Shown here piece by piece: positions 8,503 to 19,443 of a stretch of 64,000 nt of DNA. The notes under the pieces were generated by a model, which saw nothing but the letters and a program-made list of their open reading frames with translations, was not told the DNA's origin and did not search any database. Within the stretch, counting starts at the first letter, position 1. Each line of letters starts with the position of its first letter. The DNA comes from Streptomyces griseoviridis (lineage in GTDB: Bacteria > Actinomycetota > Actinomycetes > Streptomycetales > Streptomycetaceae): positions 124,001 through 188,000 of the forward strand of contig BMSM01000001.1 of the NCBI GenBank assembly GCA_014649155.1. The letters are read 5' to 3'. Made by a program: the position numbers and the translations under genes.

Positions 8503-9789
8503 GTGGCACGCATCGGTGACGGCGGCGATCTGCTCAAGTGCTCGTTCTGCGGCAAGAGCCAGAAGCAGGTCAAGAAGCTCATCGCAGGGCCCGGTGTGTA
8601 CATCTGCGACGAGTGCATCGACCTCTGCAACGAGATCATCGAGGAGGAGCTCGCCGAGACCAGCGAGGTCCGCTGGGAGGAGCTCCCGAAGCCCCGCGAG
8701 ATCTACGAGTTCCTGGAGGGCTACGTGGTCGGCCAGGAGGCCGCCAAGAAGGCCCTCTCGGTCGCGGTGTACAACCACTACAAGCGGGTCCAGGCGGGGG
8801 AGAACGGCGGCGCCCAGAGCCGCGACGACGCCATCGAGCTGGCGAAGTCGAACATCCTCCTGCTGGGCCCCACCGGTTCCGGCAAGACCCTCCTCGCCCA
8901 GACCCTCGCGCGCATGCTGAACGTGCCGTTCGCGATCGCCGACGCCACCGCGCTCACCGAGGCGGGCTACGTCGGCGAGGACGTCGAGAACATCCTGCTC
9001 AAGCTGATCCAGGCCGCCGACTACGACGTCAAGAAGGCCGAGACCGGCATCATCTACATCGACGAGATCGACAAGGTCGCCCGCAAGAGCGAGAACCCGT
9101 CGATCACGCGCGACGTCAGCGGCGAGGGCGTCCAGCAGGCCCTGCTGAAGATCCTGGAGGGCACGACGGCCTCGGTGCCGCCGCAGGGGGGCCGCAAACA
9201 CCCCCACCAGGAGTTCATCCAGATCGACACGACGAACGTGCTGTTCATCGTGGGCGGTGCCTTCGCGGGCCTGGAGAAGATCATCGAGGCCCGGGCCGGC
9301 GCCAAGGGCATCGGCTTCGGCGCGCAGATCCGCTCCAAGCGGGAGCGCGAGTCCCAGGACCACTTCCAGGAGGTCATGCCGGAGGACCTGGTCAAGTTCG
9401 GCATGATCCCCGAGTTCATCGGCCGGCTCCCGGTGCTCACCTCCGTGCACAACCTCGACCGTGAGGCCCTGCTCCAGATCCTCGTCGAGCCGCGCAACGC
9501 GCTGGTGAAGCAGTACCAGCGCCTGTTCGAACTCGACGGCGTGGAGCTGGACTTCGAGCGCGAGGCGCTGGAGGCCATCGCCGACCAGGCGATCCTGCGC
9601 CAGACCGGCGCGCGCGGCCTGCGCGCCATCATGGAGGAGGTCCTCCAGGGCGTGATGTACGAGGTGCCGTCCCGCAAGGACGTCGCCCGGGTCGTCATCA
9701 CCGCCGACGTGGTCCTCTCCAACGTCAACCCGACGCTGATCCCCCGGGACTCGCGAGGCCGCGGGCCCGGTGAGCAGAAGACGGCGTAG
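8503..9789 (+). CDS. clpX: ClpX, ATP-binding subunit of ClpXP
   Basis: ClpX is the AAA+ unfoldase that feeds substrates to ClpP. This 428-residue protein has the C4 zinc-binding domain at residues 13-40 (CSFCGKS and CDECIDLC), Walker A GPTGSGKT near 121, Walker [10 protein letters not shown] near 183, the GYVGEDVE pore loop, and a sensor-2 [11 protein letters not shown]. The IGFGAQ-type region that includes the ClpP-docking loop is present. GTG 8503 follows GAAGGGGAAGC; in-frame sequence upstream to 8356 falls within the hairpin region and is not used. Transcription ends at the 9796-9838 hairpin. Confidence 0.96.
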   Translation: MARIGDGGDLLKCSFCGKSQKQVKKLIAGPGVYICDECIDLCNEIIEEELAETSEVRWEELPKPREIYEFLEGYVVGQEAAKKALSVAVYNHYKRVQAGENGGAQSRDDAIELAKSNILLLGPTGSGKTLLAQTLARMLNVPFAIADATALTEAGYVGEDVENILLKLIQAADYDVKKAETGIIYIDEIDKVARKSENPSITRDVSGEGVQQALLKILEGTTASVPPQGGRKHPHQEFIQIDTTNVLFIVGGAFAGLEKIIEARAGAKGIGFGAQIRSKRERESQDHFQEVMPEDLVKFGMIPEFIGRLPVLTSVHNLDREALLQILVEPRNALVKQYQRLFELDGVELDFEREALEAIADQAILRQTGARGLRAIMEEVLQGVMYEVPSRKDVARVVITADVVLSNVNPTLIPRDSRGRGPGEQKTA

Positions 9790-9795
9790 CACTCT

Positions 9796-9838
9796 GCGGA
9801 AGGGGCCCCGGTCGGCACACGACCGGGGCCCCTTCCGC
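9796..9838. terminator. bidirectional terminator between clpX and the convergent membrane-protein gene
   Basis: Perfect 18-bp arms (9796-9813 and 9821-9838) with a 7-nt loop lie between the clpX stop (9789) and the end of the opposite-strand gene (9868). Confidence 0.8.
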
Positions 9839-9867
9839 TTGCGTACGGGTGATGTCTCGCGTACGGG

Positions 9868-10911
9868 TTATGCCTCGACGCGGATCTCCGCGCGCAGCTT
9901 CTTGGTGATGTCCACGGCCTTGTCCCTGGTCATGTCGGCCTCGACCTCGCCCGGCGACACCATCGCGATGGTGCTGTGGTCCGCCCAGGCGCAGAACCAG
10001 TCGGTCTTCTCCTTCTTGCTGACCGGGTTGGTGCCGGTGGCCTGCTGGCACTTCATGACGGCACCGTCGAGGTCGACGTCCTCGGGCTCGCCGACGAGTC
10101 GGGCCGTCGTGGTGCCGCTGCCGGAGGAGCCTTCGGCGGCCGACTTCTCCGCCTGCGAGAAGAAGGTGTCCAGGGCGCCCTCGGGGTCCGCGATCTCCCC
10201 GTACGCCCCGGCGAACGTGACCGTCGAGAAGTCGGTCGGCATCGAGTCGGGGTCGGTCGGGTCGTAGTCGTCCATGTTCATGGTGGTGTACACGCCGACC
10301 ACGGAGGTGCCGTTCTCGACGCCGCTCCTCTCCAGCTCGTTCGCCGAGCCGGAGCTGCCGGCGCCGCTGTCGGACATCAGCCGGTACTCGCCGCCCAGCA
10401 CGGTCTTGGGCGTCGCCAGCTTGTGCGCGCCGTCGTCCTCCACCGAGCCGGAGCCGCCGCCCGCGCCGAGGACGAGGTAGGCGCCCACACCGAGCGCGGC
10501 GACCACCGCGACCGCGCCGATGATCAGACCGGCCTTCTTCCTGCCGCCGCCGGCGGGGGGCGGGGGCAGGGGCATCCCGTAGGGGGCCTGCCCGTACGGC
10601 GGCTGCTGGCCGTACGGGGGCTGGCCGTACCCGGGCTGCTGGCCGTACGCCGGCGGCTGCTGCCCGTAGGGGGCCTGCTGGCCGTACTGCTGCTGCGGGT
10701 AGCCGTAACCGGGCTGGGGCGGGCCGGGCGGGGTCTGCGGGGCGGCCGGCGGCGGGGTCTGCGGAGGGGTGCCCGGCTGCTGCGGGTAGCCGTGACCGGG
10801 CGGCGGTGCCTGGGGCGGCTGCGGCGGACCGCCGTACGGCCCCGGCTGCTGCCCGTACGGGCCGGGCTGCTGGGGCTGTCCGCCGTACGGGCCCGGCTGG
10901 TTCTGACTCAT
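9868..10911 (-). CDS. PYGQ-rich single-pass membrane protein, function unknown
   Basis: The 347-residue product has a low-complexity N-terminal domain of about 120 residues made of [15 protein letters not shown] repeats. One membrane helix ([22 protein letters not shown], about 127-148, shown here in part) follows, then an extracytoplasmic domain with two Cys near the C-terminus (KCQQATG and WFCAWADHS), which may form a disulfide. Such Pro/Gly/Tyr/Gln tails are common on Streptomyces membrane proteins; no enzymatic motif is visible. The ATG at 10911 follows GGAGGGG, which supports it over upstream in-frame starts. It is convergent with clpX and divergent from valS. Confidence 0.7.
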   Translation of the reverse strand: MSQNQPGPYGGQPQQPGPYGQQPGPYGGPPQPPQAPPPGHGYPQQPGTPPQTPPPAAPQTPPGPPQPGYGYPQQQYGQQAPYGQQPPAYGQQPGYGQPPYGQQPPYGQAPYGMPLPPPPAGGGRKKAGLIIGAVAVVAALGVGAYLVLGAGGGSGSVEDDGAHKLATPKTVLGGEYRLMSDSGAGSSGSANELERSGVENGTSVVGVYTTMNMDDYDPTDPDSMPTDFSTVTFAGAYGEIADPEGALDTFFSQAEKSAAEGSSGSGTTTARLVGEPEDVDLDGAVMKCQQATGTNPVSKKEKTDWFCAWADHSTIAMVSPGEVEADMTRDKAVDITKKLRAEIRVEA

Positions 10912-11011
10912 CTCTGGGTTCCCCTCCAGATGCTTACGCGTTCCCGACATCCTGGCCCAGCGGCCGCCCGCCCAGGCCATCGGGGGCCGCACCGTTACAA
11001 ACCAAACGCGT

Positions 11012-11041
11012 TTCGGGACACGGCCGCGACACCTCTAAACT
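11012..11041 (+). promoter_or_regulatory. valS promoter (leaderless)
   Basis: The -10 hexamer TAAACT lies at 11036-11041, exactly 6 bp before the GTG at 11048, with a weak -35 TTCGGG near 11012-11017. No ribosome site precedes the GTG, so the transcript probably begins at the start codon. Confidence 0.4.
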
Positions 11042-11047
11042 GGCCCG

Positions 11048-13672
11048 GTGACCGAGAACACTCAGCAGCCGCACGCAGCGCCCACGACCGATCTGCCGAC
11101 CCAGTACACGCCGGCCGACGTAGAGGGGAAGCTGTACGAGCGCTGGGTGGAACGGGGTTACTTCACCGCCGACGCGACCAGCGACAAGCCCCCGTACACC
11201 ATCGTCATCCCGCCGCCGAACGTCACCGGTTCGCTCCACCTGGGCCACGCCTTCCAGCACACGCTGATGGACGCCCTCACCCGCCGCAAGCGGATGCAGG
11301 GCTTCGAGGCGCTCTGGCTGCCCGGCATGGACCACGCCGGCATCGCCACCCAGAACAAGGTCGAGCAGCAGCTCGCCGAGGAGGGCAAGTCCCGGCACGA
11401 CCTCGGCCGCGAGGAGTTCGTCCGGCGGGTGTGGCAGTGGAAGGAGGAGTACGGCGGCAGGATCCTCGGCCAGATGCGCCGCCTCGGTGACGGCGTCGAC
11501 TGGTCCCGCGAGCGCTTCACCATGGACGAGGGCCTCTCCAAGGCCGTCGGCACCATCTTCAAGCGCCTCTACGACGACGGGCTGATCTACCGCGCCGAGC
11601 GCATCATCAACTGGTGCCCGCGCTGTCTGACCGCCATCTCCGACATCGAGGTCAACTACCAGGAGGACGACGGCGAGCTGGTCTCCATCCGGTACGGCGA
11701 GGGCGACGAGACGCTCGTCGTCGCCACCACCCGCGCGGAGACGATGCTCGGTGACACCGCCGTCGCCGTCCACCCCGACGACGAGCGGTACCGGCACCTC
11801 GTCGGCAAGAAGATCAAGCTGCCGCTGACCGACCGGTCCATCCCGGTCGTCGCCGACGCCCACGTCGACCCCGAGTTCGGCACCGGCGCGGTCAAGGTCA
11901 CCCCGGCCCACGACCCGAACGACTTCGCCATCGGTCAGCGCCACGGCCTGGAGTCGATCACCGTCATGGACGAGCGGGCCGTCATCACCGCGCACGGCCC
12001 CTTCCAGGGCCTGGACCGCTACGAGGCGCGCTCCACGATCGTCGCCGCCCTGCGCGAGCAGGGCCGGATCGTCGCCGAGAAGCGCCCGTACGTCCACTCG
12101 GTCGGCCACTGCTCGCGCTGCCAGACCACCGTGGAGCCGCGGCTGTCCCTCCAGTGGTGGGTCAAGGTCGCCCCGCTGGCCAAGGCGGCCGGCGACGCCG
12201 TCCGCGACGGCCGCGTCGCGATCCACCCCGAGGACATGTCGAAGCGCTACTTCGACTGGGTCGACAACATGCACGACTGGTGCATCTCGCGCCAGCTCTG
12301 GTGGGGCCACCGCATCCCCGTCTGGTACGGCCCGGACGGCGAGACCGTCTGCGTCGGCCCCGACGAGGAGCCGCCCACCGGCGAGGGCTGGCACCAGGAG
12401 ACCGACGTCCTGGACACCTGGTTCTCCTCGGGCCTGTGGCCGTTCTCCACGCTCGGCTGGCCGGAGGAGACCCCGGACCTCGCGAAGTTCTACCCGACCG
12501 ACGTCCTGCTCACCGGCCACGACATCATCTTCTTCTGGGTCGCCCGGATGATGATGTTCGGCCTGTACGCCATGGACGGCGAGGTGCCCTTCAAGACCAT
12601 CGCGCTGACCGGCCTGGTCCGCGACGAGCGCGGCAAGAAGATGTCGAAGTCGTTCGGCAACGTGGTCGACCCGCTGGACTGGATGGACACCTACGGCTCC
12701 GACGCCGTCCGCTTCACCCTGGCCCGCGGCGCCAACCCCGGCACCGACGTGCCGATCGGCGAGGACTGGGTCCAGGCGTCCCGCAACTTCGCCAACAAGA
12801 TCTGGAACGCCACGCGCTTCGCGCTGATGAACGGCGCCACGGTCGAGGGCCCGCTGCCGGACGCGTCCGAGCTGTCCGCCACCGACCGCTGGATCCTCTC
12901 CCGGCTGAACCGCACGGTCGCCGCCGCCGACGGGTACTACGAGGACTTCCAGTTCGCCAAGCTCTCCGACGCCCTCTACCACTTCGCGTGGGACGAGGTC
13001 TTCGACTGGTACGTCGAGCTGTCCAAGACCACCTTCCAGGCGGGCGGCGCGGCGGCCGAGGCCAGCAAGCGCGTCCTCGGCGAGGTCCTCGACGTGACGC
13101 TGCGGCTGCTGCACCCGGTCGTCCCGTTCGTCACCGAGGAGCTGTGGACCACGCTGACCGGCGGCGAGTCGGTCGTCGTCGCCCCGTGGCCGTCCGACAG
13201 CGGCTTCCGCGACGAGGCCGCCGAGCGCGAGATCGAGCTGGTCCGGTCCGTCATCACCGAGGTCCGCCGCTTCCGCGCCGACCAGGGCCTCCAGCCCGGC
13301 CAGCGGGTCCCGGCCCGCCTCACCCTGGACGGCACGGCCCTCGCCCCGCACGAGCCGGCCATCCGCCAGCTCCTGCGCCTCCAGCCCGAGGGCGACGCCT
13401 TCACGGCCACGGCGACCCTGCCGGTGGCCGGCGCCGAGGTCGCGCTCGACCTCTCGGGGACGATCGACGTCGCCGCCGAGCGCAAGCGCCTCGCCAAGGA
13501 TCTCGCCGCCGCCGAGAAGGAGAAGGCCCAGGCCACCGCCAAGCTCGGCAACGAGGCGTTCCTGGCCAAGGCCCCGGACCACGTGGTCGACAAGATCCGC
13601 GGCCGCCTGGCCAAGGCGGAGGAGGACATCACCCGCCTCCAGGCCCAGCTGGACCGCCTGCCGCGGGCGTGA
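11048..13672 (+). CDS. valS: valyl-tRNA synthetase
   Basis: This class I synthetase charges tRNA-Val with valine. It is an 874-residue protein with the HIGH-type motif [15 protein letters not shown] near 55-69, MDHAGIATQ, a CP1 editing domain (about 180-370, with [10 protein letters not shown] and [12 protein letters not shown]), a zinc-binding-like [11 protein letters not shown], the KMSKS loop [13 protein letters not shown] near 530, an anticodon-binding helical domain, and a C-terminal coiled coil (about 805-870). No Val-specific leader or T-box is seen upstream; the start looks leaderless. Confidence 0.96.
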   Translation: MTENTQQPHAAPTTDLPTQYTPADVEGKLYERWVERGYFTADATSDKPPYTIVIPPPNVTGSLHLGHAFQHTLMDALTRRKRMQGFEALWLPGMDHAGIATQNKVEQQLAEEGKSRHDLGREEFVRRVWQWKEEYGGRILGQMRRLGDGVDWSRERFTMDEGLSKAVGTIFKRLYDDGLIYRAERIINWCPRCLTAISDIEVNYQEDDGELVSIRYGEGDETLVVATTRAETMLGDTAVAVHPDDERYRHLVGKKIKLPLTDRSIPVVADAHVDPEFGTGAVKVTPAHDPNDFAIGQRHGLESITVMDERAVITAHGPFQGLDRYEARSTIVAALREQGRIVAEKRPYVHSVGHCSRCQTTVEPRLSLQWWVKVAPLAKAAGDAVRDGRVAIHPEDMSKRYFDWVDNMHDWCISRQLWWGHRIPVWYGPDGETVCVGPDEEPPTGEGWHQETDVLDTWFSSGLWPFSTLGWPEETPDLAKFYPTDVLLTGHDIIFFWVARMMMFGLYAMDGEVPFKTIALTGLVRDERGKKMSKSFGNVVDPLDWMDTYGSDAVRFTLARGANPGTDVPIGEDWVQASRNFANKIWNATRFALMNGATVEGPLPDASELSATDRWILSRLNRTVAAADGYYEDFQFAKLSDALYHFAWDEVFDWYVELSKTTFQAGGAAAEASKRVLGEVLDVTLRLLHPVVPFVTEELWTTLTGGESVVVAPWPSDSGFRDEAAEREIELVRSVITEVRRFRADQGLQPGQRVPARLTLDGTALAPHEPAIRQLLRLQPEGDAFTATATLPVAGAEVALDLSGTIDVAAERKRLAKDLAAAEKEKAQATAKLGNEAFLAKAPDHVVDKIRGRLAKAEEDITRLQAQLDRLPRA

Positions 13673-13684
13673 GGAGTACCTGTC

Positions 13685-13726
13685 CGGATGAGTCCCCGGT
13701 GCCTGCCGGTGCCGGGGACTCATCCG
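13685..13726 (+). terminator. valS terminator
   Basis: 15-bp perfect arms (13685-13699 and 13712-13726) with a 12-nt loop begin 12 bp after the valS stop. Confidence 0.75.
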
Positions 13727-13834
13727 TCCCTGAAACGGGGCGCGGGCAACCGCGCGAGCAGCCACCCACCCGGCCGCACCGGCCCGTGCCCACCAGCCAC
13801 CCCGTCCTCAGGGCGCACTCCGTAGACTGACGTC

Positions 13835-15349
13835 GTGAGCGACAATCCCGGCGAGAACGACCAGCCCGACGCAGTCGACCCCTTCGACGAGATCATCGAC
13901 GCGGAGACCACCCGCGACCCCGACCTCGCCGTCATCGAGGCCGGCAGCCGCACGCTGCGCACCCAGGGCGGCCCCCCGCAGGCCGACGTGCCCAGCCGCC
14001 CCGAGGACCCCGAGGTCGACAAGGCCCTGCGCGAGGTCGAGGCGGAGCTGGCCACCCGCTGGGGCGAGACCAAGCTGGAGCCGTCCGTCACCCGGATCGC
14101 CGCGCTCATGGACGTCCTGGGCGAGCCGCAGCGCTCGTACCCCTCGATCCACATCACCGGCACCAACGGCAAGACCTCCACCGCCCGCATGATCGAGGCC
14201 CTGCTCGGCGCCTTCGAGCTGCGCACCGGCCGGTACACCTCGCCGCACGTGCAGTCGATCACCGAGCGGATCAGCCTGGACGGCGCCCCGATCGGCGCCG
14301 AGCGGTTCATCGAGACGTACCAGGACATCAAGCCGTACGTCGAGATGGTGGACGGGCAGCAGGAGTACCGGCTGTCCTTCTTCGAGGTGCTCACCGGCAT
14401 GGCGTACGCCGCCTTCGCGGACGCGCCCGTCGACGTCGCCGTCGTCGAGGTCGGCATGGGCGGCAGCTGGGACGCCACCAACGTCATCGACGGGGACGTC
14501 GCCGTCGTCACCCCGATCGACCTCGACCACACCGACCGGCTCGGGAACACCACGGCCGAGATCGCCGGGGAGAAGTCCGGGATCATCAAGCAGGACGCCA
14601 CCGTGATCCTCGCCCAGCAGCCGGTGGACGCGGCACAGGTGCTGCTGAAGAAGGCCGTGGACGTGGACGCCACCGTGGCCCGCGAGGGCCTGGAGTTCGG
14701 TGTCGTCGCCCGGCAGGTCGCCGTCGGCGGACAGCTCCTCACCCTGCGCGGCCTCGGCGGCGAGTACCCCGAGGTCTACCTCCCGCTGCACGGCCCCTAC
14801 CAGGCGCACAACGCGGCGGTCGCGCTCGCCGCCGTGGAGGCGTTCTTCGGCGTCGGCGCCCAGCGGCCCGACCCGCTGGACCTCGACACCGTGCGCAAGG
14901 CGTTCGCCTCCGTCGCCTCGCCGGGCCGCCTGGAGGTCGTCCGGCGCTCCCCGACCGTCGTCCTGGACGCCGCGCACAACCCGGCCGGCGCCCGCGCCAC
15001 CGCCGAGGCGGTGGGGGAGGCGTTCGACTTCAGCCGGCTGATCGGCGTGGTCGGCGCGAGCGGCGACAAGAACGTGCGGGGGCTGCTGGAGGCATTCGAG
15101 CCGATCTTCGCCGAGGTCGTGGTCACCCAGAACTCCAGCCACCGCGCGATGGACGCCGACGCGCTCGCGGCGATCGCCGTCGAGGTCTTCGGCGACGACC
15201 GCGTCCAGGTCGAGCCGCGGCTGCCGGACGCGCTGGAGGCCGCGATCACCCTGGCCGAGGAGGAGGGCGAGTTCGCCGGCGGCGGTGTGCTCGTCACCGG
15301 TTCCGTCATCACCGTCGGCGAGGCCCGACTGCTTCTGGGAAGGGGCTGA
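13835..15349 (+). CDS. folC: folylpolyglutamate synthase / dihydrofolate synthase
   Basis: FolC adds glutamate residues to folates and may also make dihydrofolate from dihydropteroate. This 504-residue member of the Mur ligase family has the ATP loop HITGTNGKTSTARMI near 108-122, SPHVQSITERI, the metal-binding region VGMGGSWDATN, the AGEKSGIIK signature, and VVLDAAHNPAG in the C-terminal domain. The first 50 residues are an acidic extension usual in Streptomyces. TAGACT (13823-13828) ends 6 bp before the GTG and no ribosome site is visible, so translation may be leaderless. Confidence 0.94.
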   Translation: MSDNPGENDQPDAVDPFDEIIDAETTRDPDLAVIEAGSRTLRTQGGPPQADVPSRPEDPEVDKALREVEAELATRWGETKLEPSVTRIAALMDVLGEPQRSYPSIHITGTNGKTSTARMIEALLGAFELRTGRYTSPHVQSITERISLDGAPIGAERFIETYQDIKPYVEMVDGQQEYRLSFFEVLTGMAYAAFADAPVDVAVVEVGMGGSWDATNVIDGDVAVVTPIDLDHTDRLGNTTAEIAGEKSGIIKQDATVILAQQPVDAAQVLLKKAVDVDATVAREGLEFGVVARQVAVGGQLLTLRGLGGEYPEVYLPLHGPYQAHNAAVALAAVEAFFGVGAQRPDPLDLDTVRKAFASVASPGRLEVVRRSPTVVLDAAHNPAGARATAEAVGEAFDFSRLIGVVGASGDKNVRGLLEAFEPIFAEVVVTQNSSHRAMDADALAAIAVEVFGDDRVQVEPRLPDALEAAITLAEEEGEFAGGGVLVTGSVITVGEARLLLGRG

Positions 15350-15355
15350 CATCCC

Positions 15356-15697
15356 GTGCGCACCCTCTGCTCCTCGACCCTGATCGGCGAGTTCTTCGTC
15401 ATCGGCTTCGCCGGGCTGGTCGCCATGAAGGACGACTCCCTCACCATGGGCACGGTGTGGACCGTCAGCGGCATCGCGATGTTCCTGTGTGTGGCGCTGT
15501 GCGGCATGGTCACCCGGCCGGGCGGCGTCGCCCTCGGCTGGGTCCTCCAGATCGCCCTGATCGCCTCCGGGCTGGTCGTGCCGATGATGTACATCCTGGG
15601 GGTCGTCTTCGCCGCCCTGTGGTGGGCGTCCGTGCACTACGGCAGGAAGATCGACGAGGCGAGGGCGAGGTTCGCGGCCCAGGCGGACGCCGCCTGA
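15356..15697 (+). CDS. DUF4233 family membrane protein
   Basis: This 113-residue protein starts at a GTG 6 bp after folC, so it is in the same operon. It has about four hydrophobic segments (LIGEFFVIGFAGLVAM, VSGIAMFLCVALCGMV, VLQIALIASGLVVPM, LGVVFAALWWASVHYG) and ends in a charged tail. It matches the DUF4233 family that regularly follows folC in actinobacteria. No function is established. Confidence 0.75.
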   Translation: MRTLCSSTLIGEFFVIGFAGLVAMKDDSLTMGTVWTVSGIAMFLCVALCGMVTRPGGVALGWVLQIALIASGLVVPMMYILGVVFAALWWASVHYGRKIDEARARFAAQADAA

Positions 15698-15802
15698 CGG
15701 CCGGAGCCCACCTGTGGAGCTGACGCTGCGTGACCGGGGCCACGACACGCCCGGTAGGGTCAGTCACCACATGGCCCGTCCTCACCTTCCAAGGAGCCCG
15801 CA

Positions 15803-16216
15803 GTGACCCAGCGCACCCTCGTCCTCCTCAAGCCCGACGCCGTCCGTCGTGGCCTGACCGGCGAGATCATCAGCCGTATCGAGCGCAAGGCCGGCTGGCA
15901 GATCACCGCGCTGGAACTGCGCACACTGGACCAGGAGACCCTGGAGCAGCACTACGGCGAGCACCGGGGCAAGCCGTTCTACGAGCCGCTGGTCGAGTTC
16001 ATGGCCTCCGGCCCGGTCGTCGCGATGGTCGTCGAGGGCGAGCGTGTCATCGAGGGCGTGCGCGCCCTCGCCGGCCCCACCGACCCGGTCGCCGCCGCGC
16101 CCGGCTCCATCCGGGGCGACTACGGTGTGATCGTCCGGGAGAACCTGATCCACGCCTCCGACTCCGAGGAGTCCGCCGAGCGCGAGCTGAAGATCTTCTT
16201 TCCCGGCCGCGCCTGA
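15803..16216 (+). CDS. ndk: nucleoside diphosphate kinase
   Basis: Ndk transfers the gamma phosphate between nucleoside triphosphates and diphosphates through a phosphohistidine. This 137-residue protein has the usual length, with TLVLLKPDAVRRGL at the N-terminus. The family active-site stretch (normally containing NFVHGSD) reads NLIHASDSEESAERE, so the catalytic His is kept near residue 115. The GTG follows an AAGGAG site. A promoter-like TAGGGT lies at 15755-15760. Confidence 0.95.
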   Translation: MTQRTLVLLKPDAVRRGLTGEIISRIERKAGWQITALELRTLDQETLEQHYGEHRGKPFYEPLVEFMASGPVVAMVVEGERVIEGVRALAGPTDPVAAAPGSIRGDYGVIVRENLIHASDSEESAERELKIFFPGRA

Positions 16217-16267
16217 CCGCCCCACGCCTTTTTCTGACGTTCCGTCAGTCGAACGCACGGTCTGACC

Positions 16268-16296
16268 AGGGCGGCCGCCCGAAAAGCGGTCGCCCT
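16268..16296 (+). terminator. ndk terminator
   Basis: An 11-bp stem (16268-16278 and 16286-16296, one G-U pair) with loop CCGAAAA lies 52 bp after the ndk stop. Confidence 0.6.
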
Positions 16297-16502
16297 GTGA
16301 TGTATACGTGCCGATCGGGGGAACGTTTGACTCCGTTCGCCCGTCTCCACAAGCGAGGCGGGGCGGCTTCTGCTGACAATGGCGAAGACCCTCGCGCAGT
16401 GTTCGCGAAAGCGCGTCTACCATGGAAGCCTTCACGTCACTGCACCCACCTCGCCGACCTGAAAAGCCCTCAAAAGCTCGTGGGAAGGCCAGTCGAATCC
16501 TG

Positions 16503-17534
16503 ATGGGGAACTCAATGTCGTTCATCGGCCGTGACATGGCTGTCGACCTCGGGACCGCCAACACGCTGGTGTACGTCAGGGGTCGCGGGATCGTACTCAA
16601 CGAGCCGTCCGTCGTCGCCATCAACACCAACACCGGCGGCATTCTCGCGGTCGGCGCCGAAGCGAAGAAGATGATCGGGCGCACACCCGGCAACATCGTT
16701 GCCGTCCGTCCGCTGAAGGACGGTGTGATCGCCGACTTCGAGATCACCGAGCGGATGCTCCGCTACTTCATCCTGAAGATCCACAAGCGGCGGTATCTGG
16801 CTCGTCCGCGCGTCGTCGTCTGTGTGCCCTCGGGCATCACCGGCGTCGAGCGCCGTGCCGTCATCGAGGCGTCGTCCCAGGCCGGCGCCCGCCAGGTGCA
16901 CATCATCGAGGAGCCCATGGCCGCGGCCATCGGCTCCGGCCTGCCGGTCCACGAGGCCACGGGCAACATGGTGGTCGACATCGGCGGCGGCACCACGGAG
17001 GTCGCGGTCATCTCCCTCGGCGGCATCGTCACCGCCCAGTCCATCCGCGTCGCGGGCGACGAACTGGACAACGCGATCATCCAGCACATCAAGAAGGAGT
17101 ACTCCCTCCTGCTGGGTGAGCGGACGGCCGAACAGATCAAGATCACGATCGGTTCGGCGTACGACCTCGACACCGACGAGCACACCGAAATCCGCGGCCG
17201 GGACCTGGTGTCCGGACTGCCCAAGACCGTCGTCGTCTCGGCCGCCGAAGTACGCAAGGCGATCGAGGAACCGGTCAACGCCATCGTCGACGCCGTCAAG
17301 ACCACCCTCGACAAGTGTCCGCCGGAGCTGTCCGGCGACATCATGGACCGGGGTATCGTCCTGACCGGCGGCGGCGCCCTGCTGCGCGGGCTCGACGAGC
17401 GGCTGCGCCGGGAGACCGGAATGCCGATCCACATCGCCGAGGACCCCCTCGACAGTGTGGCGCTCGGCTCCGGCAAGTGCGTCGAGGAGTTCGAGGCGCT
17501 CCAGCAGGTCCTGGACGCCCAGCCCCGCCGGTGA
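16503..17534 (+). CDS. mreB: rod-shape/spore-wall actin homologue MreB
   Basis: MreB is a bacterial actin. In Streptomyces it directs spore-wall synthesis rather than rod growth. This 343-residue protein has phosphate-1 motif [15 protein letters not shown], phosphate-2 [14 protein letters not shown] near 158, [13 protein letters not shown] in the adenosine region, and [11 protein letters not shown]. The start is taken at ATG 16503 (MGNSMSF); ATG 16515 has a closer GGGGA site and is a real alternative that removes four residues. It opens the mreB-mreC-mreD-pbp2-rodA cluster. Confidence 0.95.
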   Translation: MGNSMSFIGRDMAVDLGTANTLVYVRGRGIVLNEPSVVAINTNTGGILAVGAEAKKMIGRTPGNIVAVRPLKDGVIADFEITERMLRYFILKIHKRRYLARPRVVVCVPSGITGVERRAVIEASSQAGARQVHIIEEPMAAAIGSGLPVHEATGNMVVDIGGGTTEVAVISLGGIVTAQSIRVAGDELDNAIIQHIKKEYSLLLGERTAEQIKITIGSAYDLDTDEHTEIRGRDLVSGLPKTVVVSAAEVRKAIEEPVNAIVDAVKTTLDKCPPELSGDIMDRGIVLTGGGALLRGLDERLRRETGMPIHIAEDPLDSVALGSGKCVEEFEALQQVLDAQPRR

Positions 17535-17550
17535 CGTAACGCTTCGGTTC

Positions 17551-17582
17551 CGCCGTACGAGACGATCTCCTCTCGTGCGGCG
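17551..17582 (+). terminator. stem-loop between mreB and mreC
   Basis: 12-bp arms (17551-17562 and 17571-17582, one G-U pair) with an 8-nt loop lie 17 bp after the mreB stop. They could end most transcripts after mreB. A TATAGA at 17593-17598 downstream could be part of a separate mreC promoter. Confidence 0.55.
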
Positions 17583-17693
17583 GATCGTTGATATAGAGAC
17601 AGCAGCGGGCTCGGAAGTTCTTTCCGATGGTTCCCGTTTCGCTGTTTTTCCCGAGTTTCCCGAATTCCGACGAGGAAGGCACGGCCGCCGCAC

Positions 17694-18641
17694 GTGAGGG
17701 ACACGAAAGAGAGCCGGCTGCTCCTGGTGCTGCTGATCGCCGTGGCGTTCGCGCTGATCACGGTGGACATCCGCGGCGGGGAGGACTCCCCGGTCGACGG
17801 TGCCCGGCAGGCCGCGTCCACCGTCTTCGGCCCGATCGAGAACGGGGTGTCGTCCGCCGTCGACCCCGTCGGCAACGCGATCTCCGCGATCCGCGCCTCC
17901 GGTGACCGGCACGACCGGCTCGCCGCCCTGGAGCAGGAGAACGCGGCGCTGAAGGCGAAGCTCGGCAGCGACGACCGCGGCCGCAGCCGGCTGGCGCAGC
18001 TCGACAAGATGCTGAAGCTCGCCGGAGAGGGCCAGTACGGCATCAAGGGCGCCCAGGTCATCGGCATAGGAGCGGCCCAGGGCTTCTCCTGGACCGTCAC
18101 CCTGGACGTCGGCGCCGACGACGGCATCGAGCGGGACATGACCGTCCTCAACGGCGACGGCCTGGTCGGCCGCGTCACCACAGTCGGCCCCAGCTCCTCC
18201 ACCGTGCTGCTCGCCAGCGACCCCGACTTCACCGTCGGCACCCGCATGGAGTCCGGCGACGAGCTGGGCTTCGCCTCCGGGCAGGGTGACCGCCCGCTCC
18301 GCGTCGAGCTGCTCAACGGCAAGGCCGAGGTGAAGAAGGGCGACCGCCTCGTCACCTTCGGCTCGCAGGCCGACAAGCCGTTCGTGCCCGGCGTGCCGGT
18401 CGGCGTCGTCTCCCGCGTCGACCCCTCCGGCGGCGACCTGACCCGCACCCTGTACGTCACGCCGTACGTCAGCTTCACCAAGCTCGACGTCGTCGGCGTC
18501 GTCGTGCAGGCCCCGAAGAAGGACCCCCGCGACACCGTGCTCCCGGACAAGCCGAAGCCGACCCCCACGCCCACCGTGACGGTGACCGTGACGCCGTCCG
18601 CCGGGGCGCCCGCCGACGGCCAGTTCCAGCCCGAGCAGTAG
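17694..18641 (+). CDS. mreC: rod-shape determining protein MreC
   Basis: MreC is a bitopic scaffold that links MreB and penicillin-binding proteins. This 315-residue protein has one membrane helix near residues 9-22 (LLLVLLIAVAFALITV), a coiled coil of about 65-105 (LAALEQENAALKAKL), and the two beta-barrel domains of the family with VIGIGAAQGFSWTVTLDVG. A Pro/Thr-rich C-terminal tail follows. GTG 17694 lies 13 bp after GAGGAAGG. S. coelicolor MreC is a reported phosphorylation target, but no site can be assigned here. Confidence 0.92.
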   Translation: MRDTKESRLLLVLLIAVAFALITVDIRGGEDSPVDGARQAASTVFGPIENGVSSAVDPVGNAISAIRASGDRHDRLAALEQENAALKAKLGSDDRGRSRLAQLDKMLKLAGEGQYGIKGAQVIGIGAAQGFSWTVTLDVGADDGIERDMTVLNGDGLVGRVTTVGPSSSTVLLASDPDFTVGTRMESGDELGFASGQGDRPLRVELLNGKAEVKKGDRLVTFGSQADKPFVPGVPVGVVSRVDPSGGDLTRTLYVTPYVSFTKLDVVGVVVQAPKKDPRDTVLPDKPKPTPTPTVTVTVTPSAGAPADGQFQPEQ

Positions 18642-18656
18642 GAGCGAGGAAGCCCC

Positions 18657-19328
18657 ATGCGCGTCAACCGAATCCTGCTGTCCACCGCCCTGGTCGTCGT
18701 CGCCCTGGTCATCCAGGTCAGCGTCCTGGCCCGGCTCCACCTGCCCGGCGCCGTCCCCGACCTGCTGCTGCTCACCGTCCTCGGCCTCGCCCTGGTCTAC
18801 GGCCACACCGGCGGCGCCCTGATCGGCTTCGGCGCCGGCCTCCTCGCCGACCTCGCCCCGCCCGCCGACCACGCCGCCGGGCGCTACGCCCTGGTGCTCT
18901 GCGTCATCGGCTACCTGGCCGGCCTCGCCAGACCCGAGACCGGCCGGCTGAAGTCCGCCACCGGCCCGATGGCCGTGGTCGTGGTCGCCGCCCTCGGCTC
19001 CACCCTGCTCTACGCCGGGGTGGGCGCCCTGGTCGGCGACACCGCCGCCCGCCATGTGGGCCTCGGGGGCCTGCTGTTCACCTCGGCCCTGTACGACCTG
19101 CTGCTCGCGCCCTTCGTGGTCCCCGGGATCATGGCGCTGGCCCGGCGCGCGGAGAACGACCCGCTCGCCGAGACCGGCGCCGCCGCCCAGGCCACCGACA
19201 TCTCCTCCGGCTGGCTCTCCGGCGGCACCGGCCTGCGCATCGGCGAGCAGAAGAACGGGCTGCGGGTGAAGGCGGCGCGGGCCCGGGTCGCCCGCGCCGG
19301 GCGCATCAAGGGGGTCAAGCGACTGTGA
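18657..19328 (+). CDS. mreD: rod-shape determining protein MreD
   Basis: MreD is the integral membrane component of the elongation/spore-wall complex. This 223-residue protein has about five helices, from ILLSTALVVVALVIQVSVL at the N-terminus to LYDLLLAPFVVPGIMAL. It ends in an Arg/Lys-rich cytoplasmic tail (VKAARARVARAGRIKGVKRL). It starts 15 bp after mreC with a GAGCGAGGAAG ribosome site. Confidence 0.9.
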   Translation: MRVNRILLSTALVVVALVIQVSVLARLHLPGAVPDLLLLTVLGLALVYGHTGGALIGFGAGLLADLAPPADHAAGRYALVLCVIGYLAGLARPETGRLKSATGPMAVVVVAALGSTLLYAGVGALVGDTAARHVGLGGLLFTSALYDLLLAPFVVPGIMALARRAENDPLAETGAAAQATDISSGWLSGGTGLRIGEQKNGLRVKAARARVARAGRIKGVKRL

Positions 19329-19443
19329 GAGCGGGCGAGTTCACCCGGACGGGTGGGCAGGGGCGGAACGCGGCCGCACAGCCCGACCGTTCATCATTCG
19401 TACGCGCGCACACGTCGGCGCACCGAGAGGGGGAGCGACCGCA